A DNA stretch of 5,710 bases from JAWLFY01 sp964462125. Its GTDB lineage: Bacteria; Planctomycetota; Planctomycetia; Pirellulales; Pirellulaceae. The DNA lies in the NCBI GenBank assembly GCA_964462125.1, contig CAYWXT010000307.1, positions 1-5,710 of the forward strand, given 5' to 3'. How positions within the stretch are numbered: the first letter of the stretch is position 1; every line of letters begins with the position of its first letter. Shown here piece by piece: positions 1 to 4,484 of this stretch. The notes under the pieces are model-generated. The model made no database searches and was not told where the DNA came from. It saw only the letters and a program-made list of their open reading frames with translations. A program made the position numbers and the translations under genes.

Positions 1-1
1 A

Positions 2-874
2 CTGACCGCTGTGTTGTCGGCAGGCATTTCCCATGGCCGCCTGTTGCAACCGGTCCTCTGGTCCTCCTTGGTGATCATTCTCGTTCAGCTTGCCAACCGG
101 GAGTGCTTGCTGCCCCGGTTTCAGGATTCGATGGCGACGAAGGTCAAGGACTTGCAGGAGGACCTGGAACAGCCGGTGCAGCCGCGGTATGACCGAACGA
201 CGGGAATTTTGATTGCCGGTCGGTCACTCAAGGCCCGCACAGGGGAATTGTTGGAGCCCAATTTGACGCTCTACGGCGACTATCCGGCGTTTGGTGAACT
301 GCTGCGGGCCGACTCGGCGGAATGGCTCGAGGGGGGCCGGGAGCGGCCTTCGGGTTATCTTCTGCGGGGCGTTGATCGGCCCGCCAACATCGACTCGCTC
401 GACTCGGTGTCGGTGGACGGGCGACCGATTCTGATGACCAGCCGGGACCGTCCGTGGTTGGATTCGGGGGAGTGCTTTGTGGCGACAACGATTGGCTCGG
501 ACATGTTGCAAACCAACCGCGCGGCCACGAAGTTGGCATCGGTGGCGGAGTTGGCGCGTCGGGTGCGGAACCCTGCGATCCACAGCAGCACGTCGCTCCG
601 GGTCCTGTTGCATGAACGGATTCTGCGGCCCGGCTTGGATTTGGGGCTGGTGATGTTGGCCTTGCCGTTGGTCGTCAACCGCCGAGGCCAGGGACTGTTC
701 GCGTTGATTGGCGGCGCGATCGGGCTGGTGCTGCTGTTTTTCGGCGTGAAGACGGCCGCCGGGATGATGGGGGGCAACGGATATCTTTTGAGCCCGGCGT
801 TGGCGGCCTGGTTGCCGCTGTTGATTCTCGGACCGATCGCCTACGCCCGTTTCCGGGATGTGCAGACGGTATGA
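2..874 (+). CDS. LptF/LptG-family lipopolysaccharide export permease, 5' end missing
   Basis: Inner-membrane permease of the YjgP/YjgQ (LptF/LptG) family. With the ATPase LptB, these proteins pull lipopolysaccharide out of the inner membrane and pass it to the periplasmic bridge. The frame is already open at base 2 and reads LTAVLSAGIS, resembling the family's 'LTAMRAAGIS' segment, so the GTG at 11 is an internal Val and the true start lies upstream. About 290 residues are visible; the family is usually about 360. Visible order: a hydrophobic helix (bases about 41-94), a long soluble periplasmic region (about 100-620, expected beta-jellyroll), then the cytoplasmic-side motif HERILRPGLDLGLVMLALPL followed by three helices (about 632-676, 692-757, 785-847). 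This end arrangement is typical of the family. The stop overlaps the next gene's ATG. Which paralogue it is, LptF or LptG, cannot be decided here. Confidence 0.85.
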   Translation: MTAVLSAGISHGRLLQPVLWSSLVIILVQLANRECLLPRFQDSMATKVKDLQEDLEQPVQPRYDRTTGILIAGRSLKARTGELLEPNLTLYGDYPAFGELLRADSAEWLEGGRERPSGYLLRGVDRPANIDSLDSVSVDGRPILMTSRDRPWLDSGECFVATTIGSDMLQTNRAATKLASVAELARRVRNPAIHSSTSLRVLLHERILRPGLDLGLVMLALPLVVNRRGQGLFALIGGAIGLVLLFFGVKTAAGMMGGNGYLLSPALAAWLPLLILGPIAYARFRDVQTV

Positions 875-1545
875 AACCTGCGAACGTCTCGGTCGTCATT
901 CCGACGCTCGACGAGCAGGCGACCGTCGGTGGGGCGATCGATTCGGCATGGCAGGCAGGTGCCGGTGAGGTGATCGTCTGCGATGGCGGCAGCCGCGATG
1001 CAACGGAGTCGCGGGCGCGGCAGGCGGGGGCATCGAAGCTGGTCCGCTCGGTCCCCGGCCGCGGCATTCAATTGAACGCCGGAGCGAGGTTCGCCCGCGG
1101 GGAGTTTGTGTTATTTCTGCACGCCGACAGCCGCTTGACCCCAGACTGCCTGAGGCAGCTCGCCGAGACGAGGGGAGCCGAGTGGGGCGGATTTCGCCAA
1201 CGGATCGACTCGCCGCGGATGATTTACCGTTGGCTTGAGTGGGGCAATGCGGCTCGGGTGCGTTGGCGGCGGATGCCGTTCGGGGACCAGGCGATCTTCG
1301 TTCGGCGCCAGCTTTTCAAGCAGGTCGGCGGATTTCCGGAAGTGCCGTTGATGGAGGACGTGGAGCTCAGCCGGCGTCTTCGCTCCACCGGCCGTCCGGT
1401 GCTGCTCCCCGGACCGGTGATGACCGATGCTCGGCGATGGCAGCGGGGCGGGGTGGTTCGTCAGACGGCGCGCAATTGGGCGATCCAGATCGCCCACGCA
1501 CTCGGTGCCTCTCCGGAATCGCTCCGGCATTGGTACGATCGGTAG
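871..1545 (+). CDS. Family-2 glycosyltransferase, TIGR04283 type
   Basis: A 224-residue GT-A fold glycosyltransferase. Residues 6-16 (VSVVIPTLDEQ) are the usual GT2 N-terminal strand and loop. DGGSRDAT (38-45) is the nucleotide-binding segment, HADS (84-87) stands at the metal-binding DxD position, and GDQAIFVRR (138-146), PLMEDVELSRR (159-169) and DARRWQRGG (186-194) follow. This order matches TIGR04283, called 'rSAM/selenodomain-associated transferase 2' and in some organisms annotated as arsenosugar biosynthesis glycosyltransferase. Length is normal, no membrane helix is evident, and the protein is probably cytosolic or membrane-peripheral. The ATG overlaps the permease stop as ATGA. The only purine stretch upstream is GGGA at 855-858, 12 bases away, so translation probably relies on coupling. 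No radical-SAM, selenoprotein or TIGR04282 partner is visible. The arsenosugar role is therefore not supported here, and the sugar donor and acceptor are unknown. Confidence 0.85.
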   Translation: MKPANVSVVIPTLDEQATVGGAIDSAWQAGAGEVIVCDGGSRDATESRARQAGASKLVRSVPGRGIQLNAGARFARGEFVLFLHADSRLTPDCLRQLAETRGAEWGGFRQRIDSPRMIYRWLEWGNAARVRWRRMPFGDQAIFVRRQLFKQVGGFPEVPLMEDVELSRRLRSTGRPVLLPGPVMTDARRWQRGGVVRQTARNWAIQIAHALGASPESLRHWYDR

Positions 1546-1583
1546 GGGTCGGGTTCGATCGGCTGTCGCCCTCGGCGTTCCCG

Positions 1584-1638
1584 CGGGGCGGCGACGGTTC
1601 GGGGCGGCGACGGTTCGGGGCGGCGACGGTTCGGGGCG
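1584..1638. repeat. 16-bp tandem repeat, about 3.4 copies, in convergent gap
   Basis: Three perfect head-to-tail copies of CGGGGCGGCGACGGTT lie at 1584-1599, 1600-1615 and 1616-1631, followed by a 7-base partial copy (1632-1638). The period is not a multiple of three. The array sits between the 3' ends of the glycosyltransferase (stop 1543-1545) and cysI (stop 1657-1659), so it is noncoding and would be in the 3' trailer of both transcripts. Each copy carries GGCGAC, and a complementary GTCGCC occurs at 1565-1570. A folded trailer is therefore possible, but there is no T-tract on either strand. This 111-bp gap holds nothing else I recognise. Confidence 0.9.
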
Positions 1639-1656
1639 ATTCGGTGTCGGCTCGGA

Positions 1657-3375
1657 TCAGGGCTTGGGGGCGGCGGCGGCCATGACTTCCAGGTCATCGC
1701 GTCCGACGCGGGCGCAAAAATCGCCCAGCGATTCGTCGCCATCGCGGTTCGCCTTGTACGCGGCAAAGACCGCGATGATCTCCTCGGCGAGTTGAGCATC
1801 AGGAACCAGGTCCTTGTACAGATAGGCCATCCGGTTGCCCAACCAGCCGCCTCCGACGAACAGCGTGTACTTGTCCTTGGCCTTGCCGACGATCCCGATA
1901 TCGGCGTTGTAGGGCCGGGCACAGCCGTTGGGGCAACCGGTCATGCGGAGGGTGAAACGCTCGCGGTCGAGGCCAAGTTTGGCCAGCGGTGCTTCCAAGA
2001 CGTCGATGATGCTTGGCAGCCGCCGTTCGCTCTCGGTGATCGCCAGCCCGCAGGTCGGCAGGGCGACGCAGGCGATCGACCACCGCCGGACGGTGCTGGT
2101 TTGTTCCGTGGTCGGGACACGGTGTTCCCGGATCACGTCGACCAGCCGCTCTTTGTCCGCTTCGTCGATGTCGGCAAAGATGATGCTTTGGTGGCTGGTC
2201 AGGCGGATTTCGGGATTTAATTGGCGGCACACGGCACGAATGGCTGCCTTGAGCTGGCAGTGTCCGTTGTCATACAGCCGGCCATTTTCGACGTTCAGCC
2301 CATAGGACCACTTGCCGTCGCCCTGTGGCTGCCACCCCATGTGGTCATCGAAGGCGTGAACATCGTCGTCGGTGCAGTCGGCCAGCGGCTCCCCGAAGTA
2401 TCGCTCGACCTCGGCGCGAAACCGGTCGACTCCCCAATTGGCGATCAGGTACTTCAGCCGCGCCACCTTGCGGTCTTCACGGTTGCCGTTGTCTCGTTGG
2501 ACCTTGACCACCGCTTGCGCGACACCGACGGCTTGCTCGGGCGTGACGAAGGCCATCCGTTTGGCCAAGGCGGGGAAGGTCTTCTTGGCGGCCGGGGTGA
2601 CCCCCATGCTACCGCCGACCGAGACGTTGTAGCCGATGATCTGACCGTCGCGTACGACGGCCAAAAAGCCCAGGTCCTGGGTGTAGATATCGATGCAGTT
2701 GTCATCGGGCAAGGCGATGCCGGTTTTGAATTTCCGCGGCAGGTAGGTCGGCCCGTAGAGCGGTTCGTTGATTTCCGGCTCCCCGCCGCCGGCCAGGATT
2801 TCTTCGCCCGTCTCGGTGTCGCTGACCCACAGCTCGTGGTAGGCCGGCGTCTGGGGTGCCAGGGCGGTCACCAAGGCGTCGGTGAATCGGTTCATTTCGT
2901 CATGGACCCCGCCGACCCGCTTGGCCGGGCAGCACATCACGTTTCGATTCACGTCTCCGCAAGCGGCCAGGGTCGAGAGTTCGATCTGGTTGATTCGATG
3001 GATCGTATCCCGGAGGTTGCCCTTGAGTACCCCATGCAGCTGCAGGGTTTGCCGGGTGGTGATCTTGAGCGTGGAATTGCCCAGCTCCTCGCACAGGTCG
3101 AGCTGGGCGAGCATCTGGTCGCTGGTCATGCGGCCACCGGGGATCCGGCAGCGGACCATCATGGCGTAGGCCTTGCCGCCCCCCGCCTTTTTCAGCTCCA
3201 GCCGGCGGTCCCGGTCGTCCTGCTGGTAGGTGCCATGGAATTTCAGCAGCTGAATGTTGTCTTTATTGAAATGGTCAACCGGCTCGGAGAGCTCCTCGCG
3301 GATGGTGCCCGCGAGGTACCGGCTGTCTTCTTTGAGCTTTTCGACGGGGCTCAGCTTGGGAGCGTCGGTAGACAT
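1657..3375 (-). CDS. cysI: Assimilatory sulfite reductase, siroheme/[4Fe-4S] hemoprotein
   Basis: Catalyses the six-electron reduction of sulfite to sulfide in the cytoplasm, the last reductive step before cysteine synthesis. The 572 residues align along the full E. coli CysI (570). Matches include KEDSRYLAGTI (15-25), FHGTYQQDDRD (46-56), RCRIPGG (75-81), TTRQTLQLHG (106-115) and YLPRKFKT (211-218). The sulfite-binding basic residues known from E. coli (Arg83, Arg153, Lys215, Lys217) correspond to Arg75, Arg144, Lys215 and Lys217. The cluster and siroheme cysteines are Cys436, Cys442, Cys481 and Cys485, with the same 6/39/4 spacing as E. coli. The ATG start is supported by AGGA 11 bases upstream and by alignment. 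No flavoprotein partner (cysJ) is visible, so the electron donor, NADPH flavoprotein or ferredoxin, is open; the RCRIPGG segment looks more CysI-like than plant-like. The gene is monocistronic as far as seen, divergent from folD and convergent with the glycosyltransferase. Confidence 0.95.
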   Translation of the reverse strand: MSTDAPKLSPVEKLKEDSRYLAGTIREELSEPVDHFNKDNIQLLKFHGTYQQDDRDRRLELKKAGGGKAYAMMVRCRIPGGRMTSDQMLAQLDLCEELGNSTLKITTRQTLQLHGVLKGNLRDTIHRINQIELSTLAACGDVNRNVMCCPAKRVGGVHDEMNRFTDALVTALAPQTPAYHELWVSDTETGEEILAGGGEPEINEPLYGPTYLPRKFKTGIALPDDNCIDIYTQDLGFLAVVRDGQIIGYNVSVGGSMGVTPAAKKTFPALAKRMAFVTPEQAVGVAQAVVKVQRDNGNREDRKVARLKYLIANWGVDRFRAEVERYFGEPLADCTDDDVHAFDDHMGWQPQGDGKWSYGLNVENGRLYDNGHCQLKAAIRAVCRQLNPEIRLTSHQSIIFADIDEADKERLVDVIREHRVPTTEQTSTVRRWSIACVALPTCGLAITESERRLPSIIDVLEAPLAKLGLDRERFTLRMTGCPNGCARPYNADIGIVGKAKDKYTLFVGGGWLGNRMAYLYKDLVPDAQLAEEIIAVFAAYKANRDGDESLGDFCARVGRDDLEVMAAAAPKP

Positions 3376-3386
3376 CGAGAAAAAAA

Positions 3387-3390
3387 TCCT
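3387..3390 (-). promoter_or_regulatory. Shine-Dalgarno AGGA of cysI
   Basis: On the - strand AGGA precedes the cysI ATG with an 11-base, T-rich spacer. The spacing is slightly long, but this is the only purine-rich match near the start. Confidence 0.5.
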
Positions 3391-3415
3391 GTGTGATCTT
3401 GTGCGCGGATGGGTC

Positions 3416-3435
3416 GCGCCGGTTCACTCCGGCGC
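3416..3435. promoter_or_regulatory. GC-rich inverted repeat upstream of cysI
   Basis: GCGCCGG, a 6-base spacer (TTCACT), then CCGGCGC form a perfect 7-bp inverted repeat 41-60 bases before the cysI ATG. If cysI transcription starts just left of the TATAGT at 3455-3460, this lies in the cysI leader and could form an RNA hairpin. It could equally be a protein-binding site. No T-run follows on either strand, so it is not a standard terminator. Confidence 0.35.
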
Positions 3436-3462
3436 CATGGTCCACCTGTTGCCAACTATAAC

Positions 3463-3494
3463 GCTGATCGTCCGGTCTCACTATGGTGATCAGC
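3463..3494. promoter_or_regulatory. Inverted repeat GCTGATC-N18-GATCAGC, possible operator
   Basis: GCTGATC (3463-3469) and its exact complement GATCAGC (3488-3494) are separated by 18 bases, so the half-sites are centred 25 bp apart. The site lies next to the AT-rich core of the divergent region and is suitably placed for a dimeric regulator acting on cysI, folD or both. No known regulator site was recognised. A 7-bp match this short could occur by chance. Confidence 0.25.
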
Positions 3495-3531
3495 CTCACG
3501 ACTTCACGCCTTTGGGGAAGCCCAACCCGTC

Positions 3532-3535
3532 AGGA
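3532..3535 (+). promoter_or_regulatory. Shine-Dalgarno AGGA that fixes the folD start
   Basis: AGGA lies 7 bases before the ATG at 3543, whose product begins MTATLLDGK like other FolD proteins. The longer in-frame ATG at 3483 would add 20 residues without family resemblance, so 3543 is preferred. A small hairpin TTGGG-GAAG-CCCAA (3512-3525) ends 6 bases before this site. Confidence 0.7.
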
Positions 3536-3542
3536 CGCCCAA

Positions 3543-4457
3543 ATGACCGCGACGCTGCTAGATGGAAAACGGGTGGCCGGCGAGCTCCGCGAGGAACTCG
3601 GCCGGCAGGTGGAACAGTTTGTCGCAGGGGGAGGGCCGACACCGAAGTTGTCCGCCGTCCTGGTGGGCGAAGACCCGGCAAGCCAGGTTTATGTCCGCAA
3701 CAAGGAACGCGCCTGCGGCCAAGCGGGAATCGACAGCGAGGCCCACCGGCTCCCCGCGGAGACGAGCCAGGACGATCTGTTGAAGTTGATCGATCGGCTG
3801 AACACGAATCCGGCGGTCCACGGAATCTTGGTCCAACTCCCTCTGCCCCGACACGGAAACGGGGGTGCCGGGTTCGATGAGCGGGCCGTTTTGGACGCGG
3901 TCTCCCCGTTGAAGGATGTCGATGCGTTCTCGCCGGTCAACGCCGGACTGCTGATGCAGGGGCGGCCGCGTTTCCTTCCCTGCACCCCCCATGGCGTCGT
4001 TCAACTGCTTCATCGCAGCGGGATCACGGTCGCCGGAAAACGGGTGGTCGTGGTCGGCCGCAGCGACATCGTCGGCAAACCGTTGGCGATGATGTTGGCC
4101 CAACGCGACGGGAGCTGCGGCCCTGAGGTCGCCAACGCCACGGTCACCCTGGCCCACAGCCGCACAGCGGATCTGGCCGAGGTGACCCGGGCTGCCGATT
4201 GTCTGGTCGCCGCTGTCGGCAATCCCGGCATGATCGGCGGCGAGATGATCCGCCCCGGGGCCGCTGTGATCGATGTCGGGATCAACCGAGTCGGTGACCG
4301 CCTGGTCGGCGACGTGGTCTTTCAGGAGGCGATCGAGGTGGCTTCGGCGATCACCCCGGTTCCCGGCGGCGTCGGTCCGCTGACGATTGCGATGCTGCTG
4401 CACAACACCCTGCGGGCGGCAAAGCTGCAAACCGCCGAGCATCCCCCAAGGGGCTGA
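3543..4457 (+). CDS. folD: FolD bifunctional methylene-THF dehydrogenase/cyclohydrolase
   Basis: Oxidises 5,10-methylene-tetrahydrofolate with NADP+ and hydrolyses the methenyl form to 10-formyl-tetrahydrofolate, which supplies purine and formyl-Met-tRNA synthesis in the cytosol. The 304 residues follow E. coli FolD (288) from end to end. ASQVYVRNK (46-54) carries the catalytic Tyr50 and Lys54, ILVQLPLP (95-102) carries Gln98, and KDVDAFSP (124-131) carries Asp127, equivalent to E. coli Asp121. The nucleotide-binding segment is VVVVGRSDIVGKPLA (168-182). GVGPLTIAMLLHNTL (276-290) is the usual C-terminal signature. Two small insertions relative to E. coli are seen, around residues 103-112 (Gly-rich) and 189-199, and the tail is slightly long. 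The start at 3543 is chosen from the ribosome site and homology. The gene runs divergently from cysI and ends 27 bases from the convergent DUF4912 gene. Confidence 0.96.
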   Translation: MTATLLDGKRVAGELREELGRQVEQFVAGGGPTPKLSAVLVGEDPASQVYVRNKERACGQAGIDSEAHRLPAETSQDDLLKLIDRLNTNPAVHGILVQLPLPRHGNGGAGFDERAVLDAVSPLKDVDAFSPVNAGLLMQGRPRFLPCTPHGVVQLLHRSGITVAGKRVVVVGRSDIVGKPLAMMLAQRDGSCGPEVANATVTLAHSRTADLAEVTRAADCLVAAVGNPGMIGGEMIRPGAAVIDVGINRVGDRLVGDVVFQEAIEVASAITPVPGGVGPLTIAMLLHNTLRAAKLQTAEHPPRG

Positions 4458-4464
4458 GGACAAA

Positions 4465-4482
4465 CACGAAGGGGCACGAAGG
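4465..4482. repeat. Direct repeat CACGAAGG x2 in convergent gap
   Basis: CACGAAGG occurs at 4465-4472 and again at 4475-4482, with a 10-base period, inside the 27-bp gap between the folD stop and the stop of the leftward DUF4912 gene. It is noncoding. Similar CACGAAGG strings are, from memory, common between genes in planctomycete-like genomes, which would make this a degenerate copy of a dispersed repeat. That cannot be checked here. Confidence 0.5.
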
Positions 4483-4484
4483 AT

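Larger units (their letters stand above)
3376..3542. promoter_or_regulatory. Divergent cysI/folD control region
   Basis: This 167-bp noncoding stretch must hold the 5' signals of both cysI (leftward) and folD (rightward). Its most AT-rich part around 3454-3462 reads TATAAC on the + strand (3457-3462) and TATAGT on the - strand (3455-3460). These are possible -10 elements for folD and cysI. Neither has a TTGACA-like -35 hexamer at the expected distance, so promoter positions are only suggested. Two 7-bp inverted repeats and a 5-bp hairpin next to the folD ribosome site lie inside the region. Confidence 0.5.

Noticed and set aside
11..13. GTG as start of the permease
   Set aside because: The frame continues upstream to base 2 with residues (LTA) that fit the family motif, so this GTG is an internal Val and the gene is truncated by the window.
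1565..1595. GTCGCC...GGCGAC as a bidirectional terminator
   Set aside because: The stem is only 6 bp with a 19-base interior, and no T-run follows on either strand.
1671..1680. CGG triplet run as a regulatory repeat
   Set aside because: It is the short poly-Ala coding end of cysI (AAAAP) and is too short to be notable.
2221..3396. 391-codon + strand open frame antisense to cysI
   Set aside because: It mirrors the strongly conserved cysI gene, reads as a composition-driven shadow with no recognisable family, and has no ribosome site.
3483..3542. Upstream ATG adding 20 residues to FolD
   Set aside because: The added residues do not resemble any FolD N-terminus, and AGGA with good spacing supports the ATG at 3543.
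3558..4463. 301-codon - strand open frame antisense to folD
   Set aside because: The folD frame carries all family motifs. The antisense frame is an artefact of high GC at third positions.
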